Source: UBA6898 sp964463135 | Lineage (GTDB): Bacteria > Nitrospirota > Thermodesulfovibrionia > Thermodesulfovibrionales > UBA6898 | Assembly (NCBI GenBank): GCA_964463135.1 | Contig: CAYXBA010000004.1 | Location: forward strand, 1-64,000 | Direction of reading: 5' to 3' | DNA: 64,000 nucleotides | Part shown: positions 17,372 to 26,791 of the stretch, one piece after another | Numbering within the stretch: position 1 is the first letter of the stretch | How the letters are laid out: the number at the start of each line of letters is the position of its first letter | The notes under the pieces: model-generated | Told to the model about the DNA's origin: nothing | What the model saw: only the letters and a program-made list of their open reading frames with translations | Databases searched by the model: none | Translations under genes and position numbers: made by a program

Positions 17372-18469
17372 CTATTGCCTCCCGCGCGCAGAAGGCGAAG
17401 CAGCACTGAGCCTCTGCAGCATCTGGATTATTTCCTCAGGTACCGGCGATCTGGCGATCGCGTCCTCATACGCGATATGTCCCTTTTGATAGAGCTCAAT
17501 GAGCGACTGGTTCATGGTCTGCATGCCGAACTTGCCCTGGCCTGTCTGCATCATGGAGTAAACCTGGTGGATCTTGTCCTCACGGATCAGGTTTCTGATA
17601 GCAACGTTCGGCACAAGCAGTTCAATGGCAAGCGCTCTTCCCTTGCCGGATTTCTTAGCGATCAGCTGCTGCGACAAAACGCCTTCGAGAACAAAGGAGA
17701 GCTGGACCCGGATCTGTTCCTGCTGATGCGGAGGGAAAACATCAATGATCCGGTTCATGGTCTGCACGGCAGAGTTGGTATGAAGCGTAGCAAGGGTCAA
17801 ATGACCTGTTTCCGCTACGGTCAGTGCAGCTTCAATGGTCTCAAGGTCTCTCATCTCACCGATAAGCACGACATCAGGGTCCTGCCGGAGAATATACCTG
17901 AGCGCAGCCTTGAACGATACGGTGTCAGCATTAACCTCTCTCTGGTTGATAAGACTTTTTTTGTGTCCGTGCAGATATTCGATCGGGTCTTCCACCGTAA
18001 TGATATGGTCATAGCGTTCCGAGTTTATCCTGTCGACCATGGCTGCAAGGGTGGTCGATTTACCGCTGCCGGTAGGGCCGGTGCAGAGAATAAGGCCCCT
18101 GGGTCTCTTGACAAGGTCGTTTACAACCTCAGGAAGCCCCAGGTCCTGAAACGTCTTTATCTCAAAGGGTATGGTCCTGAACGCTCCGGCAACAGCTCCC
18201 CTCTGCATGAAGATGTTTCCCCTGAATCTGCTCAGCCCTTTCACGCCAAAGGAAAGGTCAAGCTCGTTATTCTCCTCAAACTTATGCTTCTGCGCATCAG
18301 TCAGGATGCTGTAAGCCAGGGTCTTTGTCTCGACCGGTGTAAGCTGAGGGTGATCAAGAGGAATAAGCTTCCCGTCTATCCTCAGTCTCGGGGGGCTGCC
18401 GGTCGTGATATGAAGGTCAGATGCACCCTTTTCTATCATGACTTTCAGCAGGTCATAAATTGTTGCCAT
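17372..18469 (-). CDS. pilT: pilus retraction ATPase PilT
   Basis: Twitching-motility ATPase, 365 residues. It has an N-terminal PAS-like region (DLHITTGSPPRLRIDG), Walker A GPTGSGKSTT, an Asp box with ITVEDPIEY, Walker B-like VVLIGEMRD, a His box with TGHLTLATLHTNSA, and the C-terminal AIRNLIRED motif that is specific to PilT. It powers pilus retraction. The gene lies 56 bases after pilB. Confidence 0.95.
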   Translation of the reverse strand: MATIYDLLKVMIEKGASDLHITTGSPPRLRIDGKLIPLDHPQLTPVETKTLAYSILTDAQKHKFEENNELDLSFGVKGLSRFRGNIFMQRGAVAGAFRTIPFEIKTFQDLGLPEVVNDLVKRPRGLILCTGPTGSGKSTTLAAMVDRINSERYDHIITVEDPIEYLHGHKKSLINQREVNADTVSFKAALRYILRQDPDVVLIGEMRDLETIEAALTVAETGHLTLATLHTNSAVQTMNRIIDVFPPHQQEQIRVQLSFVLEGVLSQQLIAKKSGKGRALAIELLVPNVAIRNLIREDKIHQVYSMMQTGQGKFGMQTMNQSLIELYQKGHIAYEDAIARSPVPEEIIQMLQRLSAASPSARGRQ

Positions 18470-18525
18470 TCAGGTCTCCTTTAGTCACCAGCAGTAGGCT
18501 CGTTAATCGCCAACAGCAGGCTCTC

Positions 18526-20358
18526 TCAGTCGCCGAAGGTGACGCGCAACACTTCTTCTATGGTTGTTACGCCTTCTGCGATCTTTGTCATGCCGCTCAT
18601 TCTTAATGTCTTCATGCCAAGGCGGACTGCCGCCTTCTTTATCTCAGCTGAAGACGCCCCTTCAAGGATCAGTTCCTTAAGTTCGTCCTTGATCAGCATC
18701 ACCTCGTACAGCGCAACTCTGCCCTTGTACCCTGTGCTATTGCAGGCAGGGCAGCCCTTGCCTTTAAAGACCTTCATCTTCGCGGCCTCTTCCTCGGTAT
18801 AGCCGATCTTTGTCAGTGCCAGAGGGGGAACCGGATCTTCTGTCTTGCAGCTTCCGCAGATCCTTCTTGCAAGCCTCTGTGCAACAATAAGAATAACCGC
18901 TGACGAAACAAGGAAAGGCTCAATGCCCATATTTAAAAGTCTGCTTATCGTGCCCGGAGCATCATTCGTATGAAGGGTGCTCAAAACAAGGTGCCCGGTA
19001 AGTGCTGCCTTGACGCCGATCTCAGCAGTCTCGAAGTCCCGGATCTCACCGACCATGATTATATCAGGGTCCTGCCGGAGAAATGACCGCAGGGCTGCAG
19101 CAAAGGTCAATCCGATCTCTTCCTTCATCTGCACCTGGTTGATGCCCATGAAATTGAATTCGACCGGATCTTCGGCTGTCATGATGTTCGTATCCGGCTT
19201 ATTGAGATGGCTCAATGCAGAATAAAGTGTTGTGGTCTTCCCGCTGCCCGTAGGTCCGGTTACCAGGATCATACCATAGGGCTTATTCAGGGCCTCCATG
19301 AAATCATCCATGGCAGCAACCTCAAAGCCGAGCTTTGTCAGGTCAACCTGCAGGTTGGCCTTGTCCAGAAGTCTGAGAACAGTCTTTTCGCCGAACAGGC
19401 AGGGAAGGACCGATACGCGGAAATCGATCTCCCGCTTCTTGCCCAGCTTGAGCTTGATACGTCCGTCCTGCGGGAGTCTGCGCTCTGCAATATCGAGTTT
19501 GGCCATGATCTTGATCCTCGAAGTAAGGGCAGCCTTGATCTTGGTAGGCAGGTTCATGACCGTGTACATGACGCCGTCAACACGGTACCGCACCCGCAGG
19601 GAGTTCTCATAGGGCTCGACATGGATGTCACTTGCACTGGATTTGATGGCGTTGACGAAGATGCCGTTCACCAGCTTGACGATCGGCGCTTCAACGTCTC
19701 TCACCATTTCTGCGTCGTCTTTTTCCTCGAGGACGTCAACCCCGTCCAGGGCATTGCCGACGATCGAATCAAAGTCCTCAACGCTGACCTGCGGACCGTC
19801 TTCTGTAGGCCCGAAATCAGCCCCGACCGCCAGGTCAGAGTCGCTCATGGTATAGTCCTTTGCCTGGAGAATGGCATTCGTTGTGGCAGCCGACTTCTGC
19901 GAGGCATTGGTCGTTGCAAGGACATTCTCGCCCTTGCCAAGATAGTAGGTAGTGATGCCGGTAATGATAGCGCTCTCGCTCGAGACCACAACTTCTACAT
20001 TGTAACCGGTCATGAACTTAACATCGTCAATGGCAAACACATTGGAGGGATCTGCCATTGCTATAGTCAACGTTGCTCCGACCCTTGCCACCGGCATGAT
20101 CAGATACTTTTTTGCCATGTCAGCCGGAACGAGTTTAAGCACGGCAGAATCGATCTTGTAATCAGAAAGATTTATTGCAGGAACGCCATACTGCTTGCTC
20201 AGAAAAGCAACCAGTTTTTCTTCTGTAATAAAGCCCAGTTTTACCAGGTTGGTCCCGAGCCTTCCGCCTTCCCTCTTCTGGGCGTTAAGAGCTTGCTTCA
20301 GTTGGTCCTCGGTAATAATGCTTGAGGCAATCAGGATTTGCCCGAGTTTAGCCGCCAT
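18526..20358 (-). CDS. pilB: pilus extension ATPase PilB
   Basis: GspE/PilB ATPase, 610 residues from MAAKLGQ. N-terminal MshEN domain (residues 1-150), linker, then ATPase core with Walker A GPTGSGKTTT, MTAEDPVEF, IIMVGEIRDFETAEI, TGHLVLSTLHTNDA and the zinc-binding four-cysteine module CGSCKTE...CPAC. It drives pilus polymerisation. I chose ATG 20358 because homology begins there; the 14-codon extension to 20400 contains the promoter -35 and -10. No ribosome binding site precedes the ATG. Confidence 0.93.
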   Translation of the reverse strand: MAAKLGQILIASSIITEDQLKQALNAQKREGGRLGTNLVKLGFITEEKLVAFLSKQYGVPAINLSDYKIDSAVLKLVPADMAKKYLIMPVARVGATLTIAMADPSNVFAIDDVKFMTGYNVEVVVSSESAIITGITTYYLGKGENVLATTNASQKSAATTNAILQAKDYTMSDSDLAVGADFGPTEDGPQVSVEDFDSIVGNALDGVDVLEEKDDAEMVRDVEAPIVKLVNGIFVNAIKSSASDIHVEPYENSLRVRYRVDGVMYTVMNLPTKIKAALTSRIKIMAKLDIAERRLPQDGRIKLKLGKKREIDFRVSVLPCLFGEKTVLRLLDKANLQVDLTKLGFEVAAMDDFMEALNKPYGMILVTGPTGSGKTTTLYSALSHLNKPDTNIMTAEDPVEFNFMGINQVQMKEEIGLTFAAALRSFLRQDPDIIMVGEIRDFETAEIGVKAALTGHLVLSTLHTNDAPGTISRLLNMGIEPFLVSSAVILIVAQRLARRICGSCKTEDPVPPLALTKIGYTEEEAAKMKVFKGKGCPACNSTGYKGRVALYEVMLIKDELKELILEGASSAEIKKAAVRLGMKTLRMSGMTKIAEGVTTIEEVLRVTFGD

Positions 20359-20364
20359 ATGATT

Positions 20365-20393
20365 AAAATATATGAAAATAGGGCTATTGTCAA
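20365..20393 (-). promoter_or_regulatory. sigma-70-type promoter of the pilB operon
   Basis: Minus strand: TTGACA (20393-20388), 17-base spacer, TATTTT (20370-20365). Initiation 7 bases downstream would fall on the ATG of pilB, implying a leaderless mRNA. Bases 20401-20611 contain no gene I can support. Confidence 0.6.
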
Positions 20394-20662
20394 CAAACAA
20401 ACTGTTAATAAAAATTATTACGTTTCTTGTTTATCTTCAAGCATTTCTTCAGCATAATCGACCCATTTTCTCCGCGCTAAATCAGAGGTAACTACTCACC
20501 GCATTCTTTTTCAAAATCATGGAAAAATTATCACGGTTCGCCACGCTATTCTTTCTCTCAACACGCACCTAAGAGCACCGCACCTGGCACCTAAGGCGAA
20601 AACTGTCTGATTTGTCTATGATCAAAGCGTTGCATATTGATTATAATAGGTTAATTCCTATC

Positions 20663-21085
20663 ATGCGCAGAGATCACAGCCATACCATGCCGTCAACAGA
20701 GGACCTTGAGAGGGCCGAAAGGCTCCATGAGGTGATCGGGGCTCTCTGTGAGGTCAACAAACGCTTCCCCGTTGTTGTGGAAGGGAAAAAAGACGTACAG
20801 GCGTTGAGAAAGCTCGGTCTAACAGGCGATGTCATATCTCTTCACAGCGGCAAGGGGCTCTATGAATTCTCTGAGGAGCTGGCCGGGAGGTTCCCGAAGG
20901 TGGTCCTGCTCCTTGACTGGGACCTGAAGGGTGAGAACCTGCACAAATCACTTACGAATAATCTTCGCGGACATTGGGAGGAATATTCAGAATTCAGGGA
21001 ACTTTTCAAAATGATCTGCCAAAAGGACATTAAGGACATAGAAAGCATGCCTGCCCTGATCCTGCGGCTTGAAGGAACTGATTAG
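20663..21085 (+). CDS. small Toprim-domain protein (RNase M5/primase-like)
   Basis: About 140 residues containing a compact Toprim fold: PVVVEGKKDVQALRKLG (catalytic Glu), SLHSGKG, then VVLLLDWDLKGENLH (Asp-x-Asp). Toprim domains of this size occur in ribonuclease M5 and in uncharacterised proteins; the substrate here cannot be inferred. A TATAAT lies at 20642-20647. The start could be 20663 or 20687 and is uncertain; an upstream start at 20612 would place that box inside the gene. yraN follows directly. Confidence 0.65.
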   Translation: MRRDHSHTMPSTEDLERAERLHEVIGALCEVNKRFPVVVEGKKDVQALRKLGLTGDVISLHSGKGLYEFSEELAGRFPKVVLLLDWDLKGENLHKSLTNNLRGHWEEYSEFRELFKMICQKDIKDIESMPALILRLEGTD

Positions 21086-21089
21086 CCTG

Positions 21090-21437
21090 GTGAAGGATCT
21101 CGGCAAAAAGGGCGAAGACCTGGCAGTGGCCCTCTGCAAGGGAAAAGGCCTTCTGGTGATCGAGCAGAACTTTCGCACCCCTTTCGGCGAAATTGACATC
21201 ATTGCAAAAGACGGCGGCACCATCGTTTTTATTGAGGTAAAGGCAAGGACAGGCAATGCCTATGGCGCTCCCTTCGAAGCAGTTACGCAGCAAAAAAGGA
21301 AGAAGATCTCAAAAGTCGCCATGAGCTATCTGAAGAGGTTCAGGAAGGAAGTGCCGGCACGATTCGACGTCATCAGCATCACCATGAAAGGCGGGAAGCC
21401 TGATCTTGAGTATATTCAGGACGCCTTTGAGGTCTGA
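21090..21437 (+). CDS. yraN: YraN/UPF0102 family nuclease-like protein
   Basis: A protein of about 115 residues with the UPF0102 pattern: LGKKGEDLAVALCKGKG at the N-terminus, FGEIDIIAKDGGTIVFIEVKAR (the restriction-endonuclease-like E-D-ExK core), and RFDVISI near the end. GTG 21090 is preferred because family members begin close to the LGxxGED motif; a TTG at 21069 overlapping the previous gene is possible. Biochemical role in the family is not established. Confidence 0.85.
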   Translation: MKDLGKKGEDLAVALCKGKGLLVIEQNFRTPFGEIDIIAKDGGTIVFIEVKARTGNAYGAPFEAVTQQKRKKISKVAMSYLKRFRKEVPARFDVISITMKGGKPDLEYIQDAFEV

Positions 21438-21572
21438 ACTCTCCGGTTGTTTGACTCAGGAGGAAGAAATCTTATAAACTTATGACACGCTGATTACCCG
21501 CCATGCTGTTCAAAAATCCTTTGTGATACAGTTAGGGTATATACATTAATACTATTGAGAGGTTAAGCACGC

Positions 21573-23054
21573 ATGAATTCCGAAACCACAGAAAACAGTT
21601 CATCTGATACGAATGTACAAAATACTCCTCCCAGGGAAGAGAGCTTTGCGGAACTGTTCGCCCAGAGCAGCAAACAGACAGTCAGGTTCTCCCCGGGACA
21701 GAAGATACGGGCAAAGATCGTCAGCATCTCCGGCGATGTAGCATTCATAGACCTTGGCGACAAGAGCGAAGGTGCCATTAATATGAGTGAGTTCAAAGAC
21801 AAGGACGGCAATACGCAGGTAAAGGCCGGCGATGAGTTCGACGCCTTTTTCGTCTCCGTTGAGAGCGGCCTGAGGAAGTTCACGACCCTGGTACATGGGT
21901 ATTCGGCCATAAGTCTCAAGAGCATACGGGACGCCTTTGAAGCTGAGATCCCTGTGCAGGGCGAGATCAAACGCGAAGTAAAGGGAGGCTTCGAGGTCCT
22001 GGTGGGCGATGTCCGCTGCTTCTGCCCCTTTTCCCAGATAGACCTTAAAGGAGGCCGCGAGGGAGGCGTTTATCTCGGCCGCACCTTCCCGTTCAAGGTC
22101 ATTGAGTTCGAAGAAAACGGCAGGAACATCATCCTCTCCCGCCGCGCAACGCTCGAAAAGGAAAAAGCGGAGAAGATAGAGAAACTCAAAGAGACCCTCC
22201 AGGCTGGCTCTGTAGTCAGCGGCACGGTCAGGTCAGTTATGAATTTCGGGGCATTTGTTGACCTCGGCGGCATTGACGGCCTTATTCCTGCGAGCGAGCT
22301 TTCCTGGGTCAGGAACGAAAAACCTTCAGACATTTTAACGCTCGGCCAGCAGGTCACGGCAAAGATACTCTCCATCGACTGGGAGAAGAATAAATTGAGT
22401 CTGAGCCTCAAGGCAATGGAACCAGATCCCTGGACACAGGTCGCAGATACCTATAAAGAAGGCAGCCGCATCTCCGGAAAGATCGTCCGCCTTGCTCCTT
22501 TCGGCGCTTTCGTGAACCTTGAGCCTGGCATTGACGGCCTCATCCACATCTCGAACCTCGGAGCAGGAAGAAGGATCAACCATCCCAAGGAAGTGGTAGA
22601 GACCGGCCAGACTGTTGAGGTCTATGTCCTCGGTGTTGATAAAGAGAACAGAAAGATCAGCCTTTCGATAAATCCGCGGGTAGAACCCCAGAAGATAACG
22701 CTCCCCGAGGTCGGTGAGACCCTTGAGGGCAAGGTCGAAAAGATCATGCCCTTCGGTATATTCGTAAAGCTCAAGAGCGGCCTGACCGGGCTGGTGCCGA
22801 ACAATGAGATGGCGACCTCGCAGGGTGCTGACCACAAGAAGATGTTCCCTGAAGGTTCTGAAATAAAGGTAACGGTCATAGAAGTCGACAAGGAGAGCAG
22901 CAAGGTCAAGCTCAGCAGAAAGGCTGCCATGGATATGGTGGTAAAACAGGAATACCAGGACTACCTTACCGAGTCAGGCCAGACAGGCAGTTCTTCATCC
23001 AGCTTCGGAACGTTCGGCGACCTGCTCAAGGCAAAACTGGAAGAGAAAAAATAA
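21573..23054 (+). CDS. S1-domain RNA-binding protein, ribosomal protein S1-like
   Basis: A 493-residue protein with five S1 motifs, at about residues 36-108, 120-190, 208-280, 292-365 and 380-450. The third to fifth are the most canonical (FGAFVDLGGIDGLIPASELS; FGAFVNLEPGIDGLIHISNL; FGIFVKLKSGLTGLVPNNEM). It is shorter than classical six-domain S1 and may be S1 itself or an accessory S1-repeat protein. It ends with a Ser-rich linker and a charged tail. GAGAGG precedes the ATG. A strong hairpin terminates the gene. Confidence 0.82.
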   Translation: MNSETTENSSSDTNVQNTPPREESFAELFAQSSKQTVRFSPGQKIRAKIVSISGDVAFIDLGDKSEGAINMSEFKDKDGNTQVKAGDEFDAFFVSVESGLRKFTTLVHGYSAISLKSIRDAFEAEIPVQGEIKREVKGGFEVLVGDVRCFCPFSQIDLKGGREGGVYLGRTFPFKVIEFEENGRNIILSRRATLEKEKAEKIEKLKETLQAGSVVSGTVRSVMNFGAFVDLGGIDGLIPASELSWVRNEKPSDILTLGQQVTAKILSIDWEKNKLSLSLKAMEPDPWTQVADTYKEGSRISGKIVRLAPFGAFVNLEPGIDGLIHISNLGAGRRINHPKEVVETGQTVEVYVLGVDKENRKISLSINPRVEPQKITLPEVGETLEGKVEKIMPFGIFVKLKSGLTGLVPNNEMATSQGADHKKMFPEGSEIKVTVIEVDKESSKVKLSRKAAMDMVVKQEYQDYLTESGQTGSSSSSFGTFGDLLKAKLEEKK

Positions 23055-23065
23055 TCCGTATTGCA

Positions 23066-23100
23066 TTCATAGCCCATGGCATAACACCATGGGCTATGAA
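23066..23100. terminator. bidirectional terminator hairpin
   Basis: A perfect 14-bp stem, 23066-23079 with 23087-23100, and a 7-base loop lies between the convergent S1-like and uvrB genes. The uvrB stop codon is inside the stem. Confidence 0.75.
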
Positions 23101-25100
23101 CCCTTCACCCCAATCTCCAGCATCTTTTTCTTTATCTCTTTTATCTTGTCCCGGATCACTGCAGCACGTTCGAATTCGAGCTTCTTCGCAGCCTCTTTCA
23201 TCTCTGCCTCAAGCCGTTTGAGCGCTTCGTCGCCTATCCCATAGTCAGCCTCTTCTTCAGCAGCAATGGGTACGCTCCAGTAGTCAGCCTCATAGATCGA
23301 AGCCGCAATGTCCTTGATACTGCTCTTTATCGTCTCGGGCGTGATACCCATTTTTTTGTTATGCGCCTCCTGGATCGCACGCCTCCGGTTCGTCTCATCA
23401 ATGGCCTTTTTCATCGAACCGGTCACCTTGTCCGCATAAAATATCACTTCGCCGTTCACATTCCGTGCGGCCCTTCCTGTTGTCTGTATGAGCGAACGCT
23501 CTGACCTGAGAAAGCCTTCCTTGTCAGCATCGAGGATGGCCACAAGTGAGACCTCAGGGAGATCAAGCCCTTCTCTCAGCAGGTTCACGCCCACAAGGAC
23601 ATCGAACTTGCCCAGTCTCAGGTCCCTGATGATCTCGACCCTTTCGAGGGTATCGATATCCGAGTGCAGATACCTGGTCCTGATCCCGAGTTCCAGATAA
23701 TAATCGGTCAGGTCCTCTGCCATCTTCTTGGTGAGCGTGGTCACCAGCACCCGCTCCTCTTTTTCGACCCGCTTGCGTATCTCGCCCAGCAGGTCCTGGA
23801 CCTGGCCCGAGACCGGACGCACAGACGGCCTCGGGTCGAGGAGTCCTGTCGGCCGGATGATCTGCTCGATGATCCTGCTGCCTGACTTCTCCACCTCATA
23901 CGGCGCAGGGGTTGCCGATACATAGATGGTCTGTCCGACCTTCGCTGCAAACTCATCGAACTTCAGGGGTCTGTTGTCGAGCGCAGACGGCAGCCTGAAC
24001 CCAAAATCTATGAGCGTCTGCTTTCTCGACCGGTCGCCTTCGTACATGCCCCGGATCTGGGGCACGGTAGCATGCGATTCGTCGATCACCATCAGAAAGT
24101 CCTCAGGGAAATAATGCATCAGCGTATAGGGCGGCGCACCGGCAGCCCTGCCGCTTAAATGGCGGGAATAGTTCTCTATGCCGTGGCAGTAATTGAACTC
24201 TTTCAGCATCTCCATATCAAAGCGTGTCCGTTCCTCTATCCTCCGTGCCTCGATGATCTTCCCTTGCTGCAGGAACCTTTCGACCTGAGCCTTCATCTCC
24301 TGCTCGATGTTCTTCAGCGCAGTTTCAAGCCGGTCCCTCGGCGTAAGCCAGTGGCTGTTCGGGAAGAGGGCGATCTTCTCCATCTTCCGCAGACGGTTGC
24401 CGCTCAGCGGATCTATCTCGCTGATGGCATCGAGCGTATCGCCGAAGAACTCGAGCCTGATCGCACGGTCCTGCGCAAACGATGGATAGATCTCGACCAC
24501 ATCGCCCCGCACCCTGAAACTGCCGCGCTTGAAGTCGGTATCTGTCCGGTTGTATTGGATCTCGACAAGCCGGTCGAGGACCGCGTCCCGTTCGGTCTGC
24601 ATGTTCTCCTCGAGATAAAGATGCATATCCTGATAATCCTGGGGTGAGCCGATGCCGTATATGCAGGAGACCGACGCAACAACGATCACATCTCTTCTCT
24701 CGAGCACAGCGCGCGTTGCAGAGTGCCTGAGCCTGTCGATATCGTCATTGATCAACGCATCTTTCTCTATGTATGTATCAGTTGTGGGGAGATACGCCTC
24801 GGGCTGGTAGTAGTCATAGTAGCTGACAAAGAACTCTACCGCGTTCTCCGGGAAGAGTTCCTTGAACTCGCCGTAGAGCTGTGCAGCCAGTGTCTTGTTA
24901 TGTGCCATGATCAGCGCAGGCCGGCCTAATTTAGCGATCACCTGCGCGATCGTAAAGGTCTTTCCTGAACCGGTAACACCAAGCAGGACCTGATGCTTCC
25001 TGCCCTTGTTCACACCGTCGGTGAGTTTCCTTATGGCCTCGGGCTGGTCACCTTTGGGGGCATAGGCAGAGCTGATCCGAAATTGCGAGGAGATGCTCAT
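23094..25100 (-). CDS. uvrB: excinuclease ABC subunit B
   Basis: Nucleotide excision repair helicase-like subunit, 668 residues, full length. Walker A GVTGSGKTFT, beta-hairpin region YDYYQPEAYLP, motif around DESHATVPQIRGMY, helicase motifs LVGVNLLREGLDLPEVSLV and QTTGRAARN, and a C-terminal UVR domain (LEAEMKEAAKKLEFERAA) that binds UvrC. It works with UvrA on damaged DNA and then loads UvrC. Confidence 0.97.
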   Translation of the reverse strand: MSISSQFRISSAYAPKGDQPEAIRKLTDGVNKGRKHQVLLGVTGSGKTFTIAQVIAKLGRPALIMAHNKTLAAQLYGEFKELFPENAVEFFVSYYDYYQPEAYLPTTDTYIEKDALINDDIDRLRHSATRAVLERRDVIVVASVSCIYGIGSPQDYQDMHLYLEENMQTERDAVLDRLVEIQYNRTDTDFKRGSFRVRGDVVEIYPSFAQDRAIRLEFFGDTLDAISEIDPLSGNRLRKMEKIALFPNSHWLTPRDRLETALKNIEQEMKAQVERFLQQGKIIEARRIEERTRFDMEMLKEFNYCHGIENYSRHLSGRAAGAPPYTLMHYFPEDFLMVIDESHATVPQIRGMYEGDRSRKQTLIDFGFRLPSALDNRPLKFDEFAAKVGQTIYVSATPAPYEVEKSGSRIIEQIIRPTGLLDPRPSVRPVSGQVQDLLGEIRKRVEKEERVLVTTLTKKMAEDLTDYYLELGIRTRYLHSDIDTLERVEIIRDLRLGKFDVLVGVNLLREGLDLPEVSLVAILDADKEGFLRSERSLIQTTGRAARNVNGEVIFYADKVTGSMKKAIDETNRRRAIQEAHNKKMGITPETIKSSIKDIAASIYEADYWSVPIAAEEEADYGIGDEALKRLEAEMKEAAKKLEFERAAVIRDKIKEIKKKMLEIGVKGS

Positions 25101-25117
25101 ACGATCATGAGCACAAA

Positions 25118-26038
25118 CTACAATAACGCATTCCGCTGTGCCGATCTCACGGTGTTCTCGAGAAGCATTGCGATCGTGACCGGACCCACACCGCCCGGCA
25201 CAGGAGTTATCAGTGACGCCTGTTCTGATACTGAGCTGAAATCGACATCGCCGGTCATGATGCCGTTCGGCAGCATGTTGATACCGACATCGACCACAAC
25301 AGCCCCTTTCTTCACCATATCCCCTGTTATAAGACCGGACCGGCCTGCTGCAGTGCAGAGGATATCCGCCTGCCGTGTCATGCTGCCGAGATCCTTTGTC
25401 TCCTTGTGGCAGATCGTTACGGTCGCCTCTTTTGCGAGGAGCATCATCGAGAGAGGCTTCCCGACCGCAAGGCTCTTGCCCACAACCACCACATGCCTGC
25501 CCTTGATCGGCACCTTATAATATTCAAGAAGCCTGACCACGCCGAACGGGGTGCAGGGGAGGAAACTCGATGCTGCTGGCGTCATTCTCAACTGCTGGAG
25601 CATATTCTCTGTATCCTGCCTGAAGAGCTGGATGGTCGACTCATCCGCAGCAAGTCTTCCGACCGAGATCGAGCCGAGGCCGTCAACATCCTTCTCCGGG
25701 GCCAGGGCATTTATCACCCTCCGCGCATTGACCTTTCGCGGCAGAGGCATGAGCATCAGCAGGCCATGGATCCGCTCATCCTGGTTGATCCCATGGATGA
25801 CGTTCAGGAGTTCATTCTGTGATATGGATTCAGGCAGTCTGAACTCATAGGAAGTGATTCCGGTCTTTTTGCAGGCGCCAAGCGTTGTACTGTAATACTG
25901 CACAGCCGAAGGGTTATCACCGGTCAGGAGCAGGCCGAGCCCGACATCCAGCCCGCTTTGCTTCAGCCCGTCAACTTCCTGTCTTACCCGCTCCTTGATC
26001 TCGTCAGCAAGTCTTTTCCCGTCTAGTATCTCAGCCAT
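25118..26038 (-). CDS. folD: FolD methylenetetrahydrofolate dehydrogenase/cyclohydrolase
   Basis: A 306-residue bifunctional enzyme that interconverts 5,10-methylene-, methenyl- and 10-formyl-tetrahydrofolate. Motifs: VQYYSTTLGACKKTGI (with the catalytic Lys), PLPRKVNARRVINALAPEKDVDG, VVGKSLAVGKPLSMMLL, and PVPGGVGPVTIAMLLENT. ATG 26038 has GAGG 8 bases upstream and is preferred over a GTG at 26047. It links formate or formyl units to folate metabolism. This fits a formate-using organism, but the gene is ubiquitous. Confidence 0.96.
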   Translation of the reverse strand: MAEILDGKRLADEIKERVRQEVDGLKQSGLDVGLGLLLTGDNPSAVQYYSTTLGACKKTGITSYEFRLPESISQNELLNVIHGINQDERIHGLLMLMPLPRKVNARRVINALAPEKDVDGLGSISVGRLAADESTIQLFRQDTENMLQQLRMTPAASSFLPCTPFGVVRLLEYYKVPIKGRHVVVVGKSLAVGKPLSMMLLAKEATVTICHKETKDLGSMTRQADILCTAAGRSGLITGDMVKKGAVVVDVGINMLPNGIMTGDVDFSSVSEQASLITPVPGGVGPVTIAMLLENTVRSAQRNALL

Positions 26039-26065
26039 GAGAGGCACCTCACTATTTCTTTTCTG

Positions 26066-26743
26066 TTATTTTCGGACAAGGTCCATAAAACGTGTTGTAT
26101 CGGAAAGATCGTGAAATACGGCATCAGCACCTGCTTCTTCAAGGCGACTGTACGAATACGGCCCTGTTGCCACGCCAATGGAATACGCGCCATAGGGTTT
26201 GGAGCATTCCACATCTCTTGGCGTGTCGCCGACAACAATGCAGTCCCGGTAATCAATAGCAAGGGACCTGCTCTGCCTCAGCTTTTCGCGTGCGATCGGC
26301 AGAAGTCTGTTCCTGTCAGCATCATCGTTTCCGTATGCGCCGGCCTCAAAATATCTGTCCAGATCAAAGGCCCCAAGTTTTATCATGGCTCCCTGTTCTA
26401 TATTGCCGGTGAGAAGTCCGAGCACAAGATCATCACATTTTTCGATCTCGGCAAGTGCTTCTTTTATACCGGCCTTCACATGGCCTTCTCCTGCATGCAT
26501 GGTCTGTCTGAGATATGTTATATAGCTCTCGAAGAATGCAGGAACAACTCCATTTGAGCTTATGATATTATGCAGTATCATCCCCTCGCTCAGTATCTGG
26601 AGGTCTGTTTTCCCGGCCATCTTTATTGATCTGAATGCATCAGGCACAGAGAAGAGATCCTGAAATGCAAGGTTAAGCGCACGCACGCCTGCCCCGCCGG
26701 AATCGATGAGCGTACCGTCTATATCAAACAGTATGAATTTCAT
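26066..26743 (-). CDS. HAD-superfamily phosphatase, phosphoglycolate phosphatase-like
   Basis: A 225-residue HAD hydrolase of the Gph/PGP type. Motif I is FDIDGTLIDSGG (nucleophile Asp), motif II LLTGN, motif IV VVGDTPRDVECSKPYGA. It has an alpha-helical cap domain (about residues 20-85). The start is MKFILFDIDG at 26743; 12 extra upstream codons in frame lack support. The substrate is not predictable from sequence; phosphoglycolate is the closest family annotation. Confidence 0.82.
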   Translation of the reverse strand: MKFILFDIDGTLIDSGGAGVRALNLAFQDLFSVPDAFRSIKMAGKTDLQILSEGMILHNIISSNGVVPAFFESYITYLRQTMHAGEGHVKAGIKEALAEIEKCDDLVLGLLTGNIEQGAMIKLGAFDLDRYFEAGAYGNDDADRNRLLPIAREKLRQSRSLAIDYRDCIVVGDTPRDVECSKPYGAYSIGVATGPYSYSRLEEAGADAVFHDLSDTTRFMDLVRK

Positions 26744-26791
26744 AGTCTTACGATAGCCATGCGGCTCAGGGCAAGTCAACTGCTGAAGGTC

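Noticed and set aside
17375..18484. 369-residue open frame antisense to pilT
   Set aside because: It lies exactly opposite a complete, well-conserved gene, has no family features, and such mirror frames are common in GC-rich coding DNA. The long frames opposite pilR (13244-14476) and pilB (19207-20325) were rejected for the same reason.
20583..20600. Sigma-54 promoter near TGGCAC upstream of the pilus block
   Set aside because: The downstream half reads GCGAA instead of TTGCW and the orientation and distance do not fit pilB.
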